Shown here: one piece after another, positions 9,014 through 16,568 of the stretch | Numbering within the stretch: position 1 is the stretch's first letter | Layout: each line of letters opens with the position of its first letter | Assembly (NCBI RefSeq): GCF_000735585.1 | Contig: NZ_JNNO01000021.1 | Span: 1 to 37,052 of the forward strand | Length of the DNA stretch: 37,052 nt | DNA from: Devosia sp. LC5 | Lineage (GTDB): Bacteria; Pseudomonadota; Alphaproteobacteria; Rhizobiales; Devosiaceae | Direction: 5' to 3' | The notes under the pieces: model-generated | Seen by the model: the letters and a program-made list of their open reading frames with translations, nothing else | The model's database searches: none | Told to the model about the DNA's origin: nothing | Made by a program: the position numbers and the translations under genes

Positions 9014-10267
9014 CTAGAAGCCGTAATTATTGTTGCGCTGGATATCGGCGTCGATGGCGTCGGTGGCGGCATCGAGCGTGTCAGCAACATCGGCGCCATT
9101 GGCGATGTCAGCGGCCAGCTTGATGAATTCGAGCGCGGCCACGACATAGCCCGGCGTTGCGGGGCGCAGCGTGCCCTGGGCCTTGCTCAGGTCATAAAAT
9201 ACGGCGAGCGGACCGCCGGGCTTGTAGTTTTCGGTCAGTTCGGCCGCCGAAGCGGTAGCCGGGATCAGGCCGAGGCCATTGGAGAATGCCGCCACATACT
9301 TGTCCTGAGTGGCAAACTCGATGAACGCGCTGGCACCATCCTGATGCTGGCTGGTAGCGGAGACGCCGAACTGCCAGGAGGCGGCACCGATCTTGGGGCC
9401 ATTGCCGAAATCGGGCGCCGGCAGGAACAGCAGGTCGTCTCCGAAGGCTTCGAGTGCTGGCAGGGCATTCCACACGCCATTCCACTGCAGCGCATAGCGC
9501 CCGTCGATGAAACCCGTAGCGTGGTCGGCTGCCGTCTGGGAGGTGCCGGGGGCGTATTGGTTGGTGAACAGGCTCTGCCACCATTCGCCCCAGGCAATCG
9601 CTGCGTCGCCGTTCAGGGCACCTTCGGCCGTGGTGTAGGTGGTGCGATCCATGATGTCGCCACCAAAGCTCTGCAGGAAGGGGCTGAAAGCATAGGGGTA
9701 CCACTCGCCGCGATCATCCATGGAGAGATCGAGCGGGAATTCGAACTCGCCAGTGGCCTTGAGAGTCTCGAGGGCGGCGTTGAATTCGTCCCCGGTCCAG
9801 GGCTGATCAAGCGTGGGGATACGGATGCCGTTTTCCTCGAGCACCGATTTGCGCGCAAACATGGCGACAGCAGCATCCCACAGGCCAACCGAATAGACCT
9901 GGTCCTTCCAAGTGCCGATAGTGCCCGGCAAAAAGCCATCGAGCGTGCCTTCGGATAGCTGCAGCGGCGCCAAATAGCCGGCCCAGGCCCAATTGGGCAT
10001 GTTGGGGCCATCGACGTCGATAATGTCGGGCAAATTGCCGGCAACGGCGGCAGCAACGATAGTGTCGTTGTAGGCGCCCTGTGGAAACTGCTCGAGCTTG
10101 ACCATCCAATCGCTCTGCGATGCGTTGAAATCGCTGATGACGGTGCCCAGGATTTCGCCTTCTGTCGGGTTGCCGGCGCCATGATACCACAGGCTCAATT
10201 CGGTCTGCGCCCAGGCGGGGGCGGTCGATATGGCCAGAATGCCGGCCAGGGTTGCGAGTTTTTTCAC
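9014..10267 (-). CDS. Extracellular sugar-binding protein of ABC importer (SBP family 1)
   Basis: A 417-residue periplasmic binding protein. A Sec signal peptide is clear (MKKLATLAGILAISTAPAWA, cut after about residue 20), with no lipobox, as usual in Gram-negative bacteria. The mature protein starts with beta-strand 1 and the loop LSLWYHGAGNPTEGEILG, typical of family 1 binding proteins, and has many aromatic residues (for example SWQFG and LQWNGVWNALP) suited to stacking on sugars. The start is GTG at 10267, overlapping the lacI stop by four bases (GTGA); a consensus AGGAGGA site lies inside the end of lacI, so translation should be strong. It captures the substrate for the two permeases downstream. 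Ligand unknown, probably an oligosaccharide. Confidence 0.93.
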   Translation of the reverse strand: MKKLATLAGILAISTAPAWAQTELSLWYHGAGNPTEGEILGTVISDFNASQSDWMVKLEQFPQGAYNDTIVAAAVAGNLPDIIDVDGPNMPNWAWAGYLAPLQLSEGTLDGFLPGTIGTWKDQVYSVGLWDAAVAMFARKSVLEENGIRIPTLDQPWTGDEFNAALETLKATGEFEFPLDLSMDDRGEWYPYAFSPFLQSFGGDIMDRTTYTTAEGALNGDAAIAWGEWWQSLFTNQYAPGTSQTAADHATGFIDGRYALQWNGVWNALPALEAFGDDLLFLPAPDFGNGPKIGAASWQFGVSATSQHQDGASAFIEFATQDKYVAAFSNGLGLIPATASAAELTENYKPGGPLAVFYDLSKAQGTLRPATPGYVVAALEFIKLAADIANGADVADTLDAATDAIDADIQRNNNYGF

Positions 10268-11346
10268 TGATCGTTCCTCCTCATTTGAAACGGGGTCACT
10301 ACCTGGCTCAAATCGGCAACCGAGTTGCGCCAGGTGATAGGTCCAGCGACCCGTTCGATCACGGGTTCGTCGGATTGGGCGGTGCCGGCAATGAGGCGCA
10401 GCAGCCGATCGGCAGCGCGCGCACCCATGGCGGCATAGGCGAGCTCGATGCTCGTCAGAGTGGGGTGGAGATGCTCGGAGATGATGCGGTAATCATCGTA
10501 GCCAACGACCGAGATATCGCCGGGCACAGACAGGCCGCGCTCGCGCAGGATCGAATAGACGCGCATGGCCATTTTGTCGTTGGCGCAGCAGATCGCGGTG
10601 GGACGGTCGGGCAATGACAGCAGACGATCCAGCGCATCCCAGAGCAGGTCGAATTCATGGGCACGGTCGCTGAGGGCGCCGGTAATGGTCAGGGCGGGAT
10701 CGACGGGAAGGCCGGCGGCCTGATGGGCGGTGCGATAGCCGGAAAGGCGCAGCCCGCGGGCAATCATGCGCTCGGGCAGCGTTAGATAGGCAATGCGGCG
10801 GTGGCCGCGGGCGATCAGGCCCTTGACCAGTTCGAATTGGCCGCCTTCGTCATCGGGCACGACGGACGGAGTGCCTTGACCATCGAAACAATTGGCCAGC
10901 ACAACGTGGGTTTGGCGGGGATTGGGCGGCAATTGAATCTGCTGGTGGAATTCGGCGACGTGAATCAGTCCCTCGACGCGGTGCTCCAGAAAGGTCTGCG
11001 TCAGCTCGGGAATGCGCGACGCCTGGTTGCCTGTATCGGCGATGAGCAGCGTCATGCCGTGTTCGGCGAAAACACGCTGAGCGCCCTGCACGATATAGAT
11101 GTCAGGCAGCCCAGCCGCCTCGAAGCCAGGGGAAAGGCTGATGGCGCCGGTGATCATGCCGATCAGACCCGTGCGCTGCGAGCGCATGGAGCGCGCGGCA
11201 TTTGAGGGCACATAGGCGAGCTGGTCGATAGCGGCTCGCACCGCCTCGGCGGTCTTGGCATTGACCGGCGCATCGCCATTGAGCACGCGACTGACCGTCT
11301 TAGGGGAAACCCCGGCCGCTTTTGCTACGTCGTAGATCGTCGCCAA
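10264..11346 (-). CDS. LacI family transcriptional regulator of the sugar ABC operon
   Basis: A 360-residue LacI/GalR regulator. The N-terminal helix-turn-helix is MATIYDVAKAAGVSPKTVSR followed by VLNG and the hinge helix with YVPSNAARSMRSQRTG (about 46-61), then the periplasmic-binding-like sensor domain. Translation starts at a TTG at 11346, supported by a GGGGAGG site six bases upstream and by the exact family N-terminus. It is the first gene of the operon and its stop overlaps the binding-protein start, so regulator and transporter are made from one transcript. A perfect 32-bp palindrome at 11407-11438 is the likely operator, giving autoregulation of the whole operon; the inducer is presumably the imported sugar or a product of the glycosidase. 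Confidence 0.93.
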   Translation of the reverse strand: MATIYDVAKAAGVSPKTVSRVLNGDAPVNAKTAEAVRAAIDQLAYVPSNAARSMRSQRTGLIGMITGAISLSPGFEAAGLPDIYIVQGAQRVFAEHGMTLLIADTGNQASRIPELTQTFLEHRVEGLIHVAEFHQQIQLPPNPRQTHVVLANCFDGQGTPSVVPDDEGGQFELVKGLIARGHRRIAYLTLPERMIARGLRLSGYRTAHQAAGLPVDPALTITGALSDRAHEFDLLWDALDRLLSLPDRPTAICCANDKMAMRVYSILRERGLSVPGDISVVGYDDYRIISEHLHPTLTSIELAYAAMGARAADRLLRLIAGTAQSDEPVIERVAGPITWRNSVADLSQVVTPFQMRRNDQ

Positions 11347-11406
11347 GGCGATCCTCCCCTACCCCGGCCAAGTGGCCGATTGCTCCTCTGCCGATGTCGC
11401 CTCGGC

Positions 11407-11438
11407 TATGACACCGATGTCATGACATCGGTGTCATA
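11407..11438. promoter_or_regulatory. 32-bp perfect palindrome, LacI-type double operator
   Basis: TATGACACCGATGTCA is followed directly by its exact reverse complement. Each half contains a 14-bp near-palindrome (TGACACCGATGTCA, 11409-11422, and TGACATCGGTGTCA, 11423-11436) of the TGACACCGGTGTCA type used by many LacI-family proteins. The element ends 61 bases upstream of the lacI start and overlaps the predicted -10 box, as expected for a repressor site. Two adjacent sites could hold two dimers or a tetramer. Confidence 0.75.
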
Positions 11439-11465
11439 TTTGCTTGATGGCAGGTGGAGAGTCAA
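11437..11465 (-). promoter_or_regulatory. Putative promoter of the lacI-sugar ABC operon
   Basis: On the minus strand TTGACT (11465-11460) is a good -35 box; 17 bases further lies CAAATA (11442-11437), a weak -10 that overlaps the edge of the 32-bp operator. Transcription from here would be blocked by LacI bound at the palindrome. Confidence 0.45.
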
Positions 11466-11566
11466 GCGAGCGGGAAATGCGGCAGCATAGAGCAAGGCAG
11501 TGGCCGGCTTGTGGGTTGGCACAAATTGGGCACTAACCGGCCCCGGTCTCTACTTAACGGGGAGAC

Positions 11567-12682
11567 TTATTTTGCGGCTGGCACAAAGGGGCCGCCATCA
11601 AGAAACGTCTCAAGCATCGTCACGTGAGGCGCGATATGGATACCTTTGGCGGCCAGCCATTCGTCATCGTAATAGGTGTCGGCATAGCGTTCGCCGCTGT
11701 CGCAAATCAGCGTGACGAGCGAGCCGGCCTGTCCCCTATTGCGCATCTGTGCCGCGGCCCAGCACATGCCGTAGAAATTGGTGCCGGTGGAGCCGCCGAC
11801 GCGACGCGATAGGCGTTGCGACAGCACGCGCATGGCGGCAAGCGATGCAGCGTCGGGCACCTTGATCATCTGGTCGACGACTTCGGGCACGAAGGATTTT
11901 TCGACGCGCGGGCGCCCTACCCCCTCGATACGGGTCGGACAATCGCAGATGGCGTTGGGGTTGCCGGTGACCCAGCCTTCATAGAAGGCCGAGTGCTCGA
12001 CATCGGCGACGCAGAGCTGGGTAGGATAACTGCGATAGCGGATATAGCGGCCGATGGTTGCCGAGGTGCCGCCTGTGCCGGCGCCCATGACAATCCAGCT
12101 GGGGATACAATGGGGTTCAGATTCCATCTGCCGGAAGATGGATTCAGCAATGTTGTTGTTGCCGCGCCAGTCGGTGGCGCGTTCGGCATAGGTGAACTGG
12201 TCGAGATAATGCCCACCGCTATCCCGGGCGAGACGCGCGGCTTCGTCATAGATGGTGGCAGCATCCTCTACGAGATGGCACTGGCCTCCGTGCTGGGTGA
12301 TGGCCTCGATCTTGCGCGGGCTGGTCGTGGCGGGCAGCACGGCGATAAACCGCAGGCCAAGCAGGCGCGCGTAATAGGCTTCGCTGACGGCAGTGGAGCC
12401 GGAGGAGGCCTCGGTCAGCGTGACGCCCTCGGTGATCTTGCCGTTGCAGATACCGTAGAGGAACAGAGAGCGAGCCAGGCGGTGCTTGAGGCTGCCGGTG
12501 GGATGGGCCGATTCATCTTTGAAATAAAACGACTGGTCGGGCAAGCCCGAAAAGGGCAGCGAAATCAGATGCGTGTCGGCCGAGCGGCGACCTTCTGCCT
12601 CCAGGAGCGAAATAGCCCGGCAAGCCCAGGCTCGATCAACGCCCGCCGTCGAAACGGCGGCAAATCCGCGCGAACCTTCCAT
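11567..12682 (-). CDS. PLP-dependent enzyme of cysteine synthase fold (cysteine desulfhydrase/Cds1-like)
   Basis: About 371 residues of the fold-type II PLP family. Counting from the GTG at 12685, the Schiff-base lysine is K67 in PTGSLKHRLA, the substrate loop is TEASSGSTAVSEA (about 91-103), and the PLP phosphate loop is GAGTGGTSATIG (201-212). The tail contains TLICDSGERYADTYY, typical of cysteine synthase relatives. The protein resembles the branch named PLP-dependent cysteine synthase family that includes mycobacterial Cds1, which releases sulfide from cysteine; assignment to that activity rather than a synthase is inference. ATG at 12682 is preferred, with AGGG upstream. The gene is monocistronic, divergent from the MFS gene, and has a TATAAT box and two direct repeats upstream. 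Confidence 0.8.
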   Translation of the reverse strand: MEGSRGFAAVSTAGVDRAWACRAISLLEAEGRRSADTHLISLPFSGLPDQSFYFKDESAHPTGSLKHRLARSLFLYGICNGKITEGVTLTEASSGSTAVSEAYYARLLGLRFIAVLPATTSPRKIEAITQHGGQCHLVEDAATIYDEAARLARDSGGHYLDQFTYAERATDWRGNNNIAESIFRQMESEPHCIPSWIVMGAGTGGTSATIGRYIRYRSYPTQLCVADVEHSAFYEGWVTGNPNAICDCPTRIEGVGRPRVEKSFVPEVVDQMIKVPDAASLAAMRVLSQRLSRRVGGSTGTNFYGMCWAAAQMRNRGQAGSLVTLICDSGERYADTYYDDEWLAAKGIHIAPHVTMLETFLDGGPFVPAAK

Positions 12683-12718
12683 CACATCGCACCCTTCGCC
12701 AACTCACCCCATTAAGGT

Positions 12719-12759
12719 ATTATATGCTTGTTTTTCTCGTCACTAAAGCATGTTTTTCT
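12719..12759 (-). promoter_or_regulatory. Promoter with exact TATAAT and two direct repeats, upstream of the PLP-enzyme gene
   Basis: On the minus strand there is a perfect TATAAT at 12724-12719, about 37 bases before the start codon, but no good -35 box. Two direct repeats, AGAAAAACATGC (12759-12748) and AGAAAAACAAGC (12737-12726), are spaced exactly 22 bases apart and flank the -35 position. This is the layout of an activator-dependent promoter with sites on one face of the helix. Confidence 0.5.
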
Positions 12760-12894
12760 GATTTTTAGCATTATGTTAGAAATGTGAACCGAGGTGCAAC
12801 AGCCGATAAATCTGGCCGTTCCGCGCGGGGACGGTTGATCCCGATGCAGGAAGCGGGTCTATATCAGGCATGAAAACCGTTGATCCGTTCACCC

Positions 12895-14523
12895 ATGGCT
12901 GAGCGTCTGTCGCCGCTGGTTCCGCTGGAAAATGGAACCTTCCGCAATATCTGGGTCGCCAACCTGGTGTCGAGCTTCGGCGCGCTGATCCAGGGGGTCG
13001 GCGCGGCATGGCTGATGACCTCGATTGCCGACAGCGTGGACATGGTGGCGCTGGTGCAGGCCTCGACATCGCTGCCGATCATGCTGTTTTCGCTGCTCGG
13101 CGGCGCCATCGCCGATAGTTTCAATCGCCGGCGGGTGATGCTGACCGCGCAATGCTTCATGCTGGGCGTGTCGCTGCTATTGATGGCCGGTGCGTTTCTG
13201 GGGTTGATTTCGCCCTGGCTGCTGCTGGGTTTTACCTTTCTGCTCGGCTGCGGTACGGCGCTCAACAATCCGTCCTGGCAGGCATCGGTGGGCGATCTGG
13301 TGCCGCGCACGCAATTGCCGGCGGCGGTGACGCTCAATTCCATCGGCTTCAATATTTCGCGCAGTGTGGGCCCGGCTATTGGCGGCATTATCGTTGCGGT
13401 GGCGGGCGCGGCGGGAGCCTTTGCGCTCAATGCGCTGAGCTATCTGGGCCTGCTTTATGTACTGTTCCGTTGGCAGCCGCCGGTGGAGGCCAAACGCCTG
13501 CCCCGCGAGGGAATCGGCCCGGCCATGCTGTCGGGCATTCGCTATGTGGCGATGTCGCCAAACCTGCTGCGAATTTTGCTGCGCGGCTCGATTTTCGGGT
13601 TCACCGCGATTTCGGTGATGGCACTGCTGCCGGTAGTATCGGCATCGCAGTTAGCCGGCGGGCCGCTGACCTACGGCCTGATGCTGGGCAGTTTCGGGCT
13701 GGGTGCGGTCGGCGGAGCCTTGCTGAGCGGCCGGTTGCATGTGCGCTTCAGCAGCGAGGCGGTGGTGCGCATCGCCTTTGTCAGCTTTGCTTTGGCAGCC
13801 TTTGTCACGGGCGTCGGCACTTCGGTGTGGCTGACCTCGCCTGCATTGATGCTTGCCGGGGCGAGTTGGGTCTTGGCGCTGTCGCTGTTCAATGTCTCGG
13901 TTCAACTCTCATCGCCACGTTGGGTCGTGGGGCGAGCGCTGTCGCTGTACCAAACGGCAACGTTTGGCGGCATGGCGCTGGGTAGCTGGATCTGGGGCCT
14001 GGCGGCGGAAAGCTATGGGCTGGCGATTGCCTTTGGCGGGGCGAGCTTGCTGATGCTGGCAGGCGCCCTGCTCGGCCTGCGAATACCCCTGCCCCCACGA
14101 ACCATGCTGGACCTCGACCCGCTCAATCGCTGGCAAGAGCCACATCTGGAGCTGGAATTGCAGCCGCGTAGCGGGCCGATCCTGATCCAGATAACGTACA
14201 AAATCCGGCCGGAAAACCTCACCGCGTTCATGGCGGCGATGGATGCGCGCCGTCGAATCAGGCGGCGGGATGGGGCGCGGCACTGGACGCTGTTGCGCGA
14301 TCTGGGGCAGCCAAACCTGTGGACCGAAAGTTATCAAACACCGACCTGGACCGAGTATGTGCGGCACAATCTGCGGATGACCAAGGCGGATGCCGAAATC
14401 GGCGAGCAGGTGCGCGCGCTGCATGAGGGACCGGAGCCCCCGGCGGTGCAGCGGTTTGTGGAACGGCCAACCAATTGGTTCGAGATGGCCGGCACGCCCA
14501 AGAGTACCATCGACCATATCTGA
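12895..14523 (+). CDS. MFS transporter (enterobactin-exporter-like, MFS_3 type) with C-terminal extra domain
   Basis: A 542-residue protein with about twelve membrane helices in residues 10-400. The conserved loop between helices 2 and 3 is ADSFNRRRVMLTAQ (about 65-78). The family (MFS_3/PF05977 type) exports siderophores, drugs or other small molecules. After the last helix come about 130 soluble residues (ILIQITYKIRPENLTAFMAAMDARRR...), which resemble an antibiotic-biosynthesis-monooxygenase-like ferredoxin fold found at the end of some members. I prefer ATG at 12895; a TTG at 12880 in the same frame is possible, and neither has a clear ribosome site. It is divergent from the PLP enzyme gene. 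Substrate unknown. Confidence 0.85.
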   Translation: MAERLSPLVPLENGTFRNIWVANLVSSFGALIQGVGAAWLMTSIADSVDMVALVQASTSLPIMLFSLLGGAIADSFNRRRVMLTAQCFMLGVSLLLMAGAFLGLISPWLLLGFTFLLGCGTALNNPSWQASVGDLVPRTQLPAAVTLNSIGFNISRSVGPAIGGIIVAVAGAAGAFALNALSYLGLLYVLFRWQPPVEAKRLPREGIGPAMLSGIRYVAMSPNLLRILLRGSIFGFTAISVMALLPVVSASQLAGGPLTYGLMLGSFGLGAVGGALLSGRLHVRFSSEAVVRIAFVSFALAAFVTGVGTSVWLTSPALMLAGASWVLALSLFNVSVQLSSPRWVVGRALSLYQTATFGGMALGSWIWGLAAESYGLAIAFGGASLLMLAGALLGLRIPLPPRTMLDLDPLNRWQEPHLELELQPRSGPILIQITYKIRPENLTAFMAAMDARRRIRRRDGARHWTLLRDLGQPNLWTESYQTPTWTEYVRHNLRMTKADAEIGEQVRALHEGPEPPAVQRFVERPTNWFEMAGTPKSTIDHI

Positions 14524-14692
14524 TCGCCTGGCCGGCGGCCGGCTAAATGCGACTGTGGATTTTAACGGTTTGTTGGGCAGCAGCATTGGCACTCGGCCGG
14601 ATTCCATATCGCACCGAACGGGCGTGATATATCTGGGTGGCAGTGGAAAGCGACCCCGCCCTGATGAGGGCCGCGCCGAACGCGATAGACCC

Positions 14693-15439
14693 ATGCCAAT
14701 AGCCAAGATATTTGCCAGCGACGCTCGACCTGTGCCGGTTGTCCGGCGCAAACGAACCGACCTGATCGTCGAGGCGATCAAGCAGATGATCGTCGAACAG
14801 GGCCTCGGGCCGGGCGACCGCCTGCCCCAGGAAAAGGAGCTGATGGCGCAGTTCTCGGCCGGTAAAAGCACGGTACGAGAGGCACTGAAAGCCCTGGAAG
14901 TGCAAGGACTTATCAGCGTTCGTACTGGGCCAGGCGGCGGCCCATTCATCGCGCGGATGTCGGAAGGGCGGGCAATGAGCTTGCTGTCCAATTTTCTGTT
15001 CGCCAGGAACCTCACGATGGCGCATGTGCAGGCGATGCGTGCGGCGCTGGAGCCGTTGGCGGCGGTGAGCGCGATCGGGCACATTGACGAGGCTGGTTTC
15101 CGGCAACTCAATGCCATCCTCGCCGGGAACGAGAACCCGGAACTCGACTTTTTCGGCGTGGTGGCGGGCTATTCTGATAATCCGATGCTGGCCTTTACCT
15201 GCCGGTTTTTGCAACGTCTGATAAAGGAAGCCGAGCAGGACGGTTCGGTATCGCCGGGAGCCCCTGCTCCCCGGCTGCGCGAACTGCTCATGGCACTGCG
15301 ACAGACGGACGATGCGGCCGTGCGCGCGCTGTTGACCCGGCATTTTGCCGATTTCAAGGGCGGGGAGACACGGGTGATGGAGCGGTTTCTTGCGGAGCCG
15401 GACTTGCCGGGGCGGACGCGGCGCAGGCATGACAGTTAA
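14693..15439 (+). CDS. GntR family transcriptional regulator (FadR-like)
   Basis: A 248-residue regulator. The winged helix-turn-helix spans about 20-90, with the marker segments GDRLPQEKELMAQF, KSTVREALKALEVQGLI and GPGGGPFI. The C-terminal part (about 95-235) is helical and of the length of an FCD ligand-binding domain, but I cannot see a clear set of metal-binding histidines. The start at 14693 is the first ATG that gives a normal GntR N-terminus; the frame is open further upstream into the MFS gene. It follows the MFS gene by 169 bases on the same strand. Its target is not evident; the MFS gene or neighbouring metabolic genes are candidates. Confidence 0.85.
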   Translation: MPIAKIFASDARPVPVVRRKRTDLIVEAIKQMIVEQGLGPGDRLPQEKELMAQFSAGKSTVREALKALEVQGLISVRTGPGGGPFIARMSEGRAMSLLSNFLFARNLTMAHVQAMRAALEPLAAVSAIGHIDEAGFRQLNAILAGNENPELDFFGVVAGYSDNPMLAFTCRFLQRLIKEAEQDGSVSPGAPAPRLRELLMALRQTDDAAVRALLTRHFADFKGGETRVMERFLAEPDLPGRTRRRHDS

Positions 15440-15473
15440 GCTGTAGGCCGGCCCAGCGCAATGCGGTTGATTG

Positions 15474-15490
15474 TATCAGCGATCCTGATA
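15474..15490. promoter_or_regulatory. Inverted repeat upstream of the ArsR-type regulator
   Basis: TATCAG and CTGATA are separated by five bases, 38 bases before the ATG of the regulator. The same half-site appears, with arms in the opposite arrangement, upstream of the arabinofuranosidase gene (16529-16542). The two sites may be targets of the same regulator. Confidence 0.4.
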
Positions 15491-15528
15491 GACATGTTTA
15501 TTCGCTTTGTTCCCGCTGAAAGTCCGTC

Positions 15529-16458
15529 ATGAGCCGCAATTTTCTGGTCGTCGACCCCGAGGAAGGCATTGAGGTGCTCAAGGGACTCGCGTCGACAATC
15601 CGCATTCGGATTCTGAAGTTGCTGCATGTCGAAGGGTCGATGAATGGCAATGATATTGCCGAGAAACTGGGCCTGCCGCAGTCGACGATTTCAACCAATA
15701 TCCAGGTGCTGGAAGCGGCCGGACTGATCCGCACGGAAACGCAGAAGGCGCGGAAGGGCAATCAGAAAATCTGCCATTCGATGTTCGATGAAGTGCTGGT
15801 GATGTTCAAGGAGGATATCTCCCCGCTCAAGTCGAACAGTATCGAAGTGGCCATGCCGCTTGGACTTTATACCAGTTGCGAGGTCTCGGCACCGTGCGGG
15901 CTGTGCTCGAGCGAGGGGATTATCGGGTTGCTCGATGTGCCCGATACTTTCCTTGATCCGGACCGGATGAAGACCGGGCTGATCTGGTTCACGCGGGGAT
16001 ATGTGGAATATCAATTTCCCAACAATGCCAAGCTGAGCCAGAATAAGATCGAGGCGATGGAATTTTCGATGGAGCTGAGTTCGGAAGTGCCCGGCACTTC
16101 GGCTGACTGGCCCAGCGACATCACGCTTTCGGTCAATGGTACGGAAATCGGCACCTGGACGTCGCCGGGGGATTTCGGGGATAAGCGCGGCGTCTATACC
16201 CCTGATTGGTGGAAATTGAAGGGCAGCCAATATGGCAAGCTCAAAAGCTGGCGCGTGATGCCGGACGGCACCTATGTCGACGGCGTCAAGATATCCCCGG
16301 TGTCGCTGGTGGACCTGGACCTGGCCAATCACCATTCTATCCGGCTGCGCATTGCGGTGAAGCCAGACGCTAAACACCCGGGCGGCATCAATATTTTTGG
16401 CCGCGGCTTCGGCAATTACGACCAGGAAATCATCATGCGGCTGCAGACGGAACGCTGA
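15529..16458 (+). CDS. ArsR-type winged-helix regulator with large C-terminal ligand-binding domain
   Basis: A 309-residue protein. The N-terminal ~90 residues form an ArsR/SmtB winged helix (LKGLASTIRIRILKLLHVEG, NGNDIAEKLGLPQSTISTNIQVLEAAGLIRTE). There is no typical ArsR metal motif; two cysteines in APCGLCSS (about 121-128) are the only close pair. The remaining ~200 residues are beta-rich (ITLSVNGTEIGTWTSPGDF, GINIFGRGFGNYDQEIIM) and look like a jelly-roll or carbohydrate-binding type sensor. The gene lies 110 bases upstream of the GH51 arabinofuranosidase on the same strand, so it probably senses an arabinoside and controls that gene and the importer. The fused architecture is known for regulators beside arabinofuranosidases, but the ligand is inferred. 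Confidence 0.82.
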   Translation: MSRNFLVVDPEEGIEVLKGLASTIRIRILKLLHVEGSMNGNDIAEKLGLPQSTISTNIQVLEAAGLIRTETQKARKGNQKICHSMFDEVLVMFKEDISPLKSNSIEVAMPLGLYTSCEVSAPCGLCSSEGIIGLLDVPDTFLDPDRMKTGLIWFTRGYVEYQFPNNAKLSQNKIEAMEFSMELSSEVPGTSADWPSDITLSVNGTEIGTWTSPGDFGDKRGVYTPDWWKLKGSQYGKLKSWRVMPDGTYVDGVKISPVSLVDLDLANHHSIRLRIAVKPDAKHPGGINIFGRGFGNYDQEIIMRLQTER

Positions 16459-16528
16459 TTTAGCCCTCACCTAATTTGTTTGCCCTGCCCCTTGCGCGAC
16501 GCGCCCGACCTCGTTTACAACGGGGCAA

Positions 16529-16542
16529 CTGATATAAATCAG
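16529..16542. promoter_or_regulatory. Inverted repeat upstream of the arabinofuranosidase gene
   Basis: CTGAT and ATCAG are separated by ATAA, 26 bases before the GTG start of the GH51 gene. The half-sites match those upstream of the ArsR-type regulator. The position close to the ribosome site suits repression. Confidence 0.4.
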
Positions 16543-16568
16543 AAAATCGGGATTGAAGGGAGGACCAA

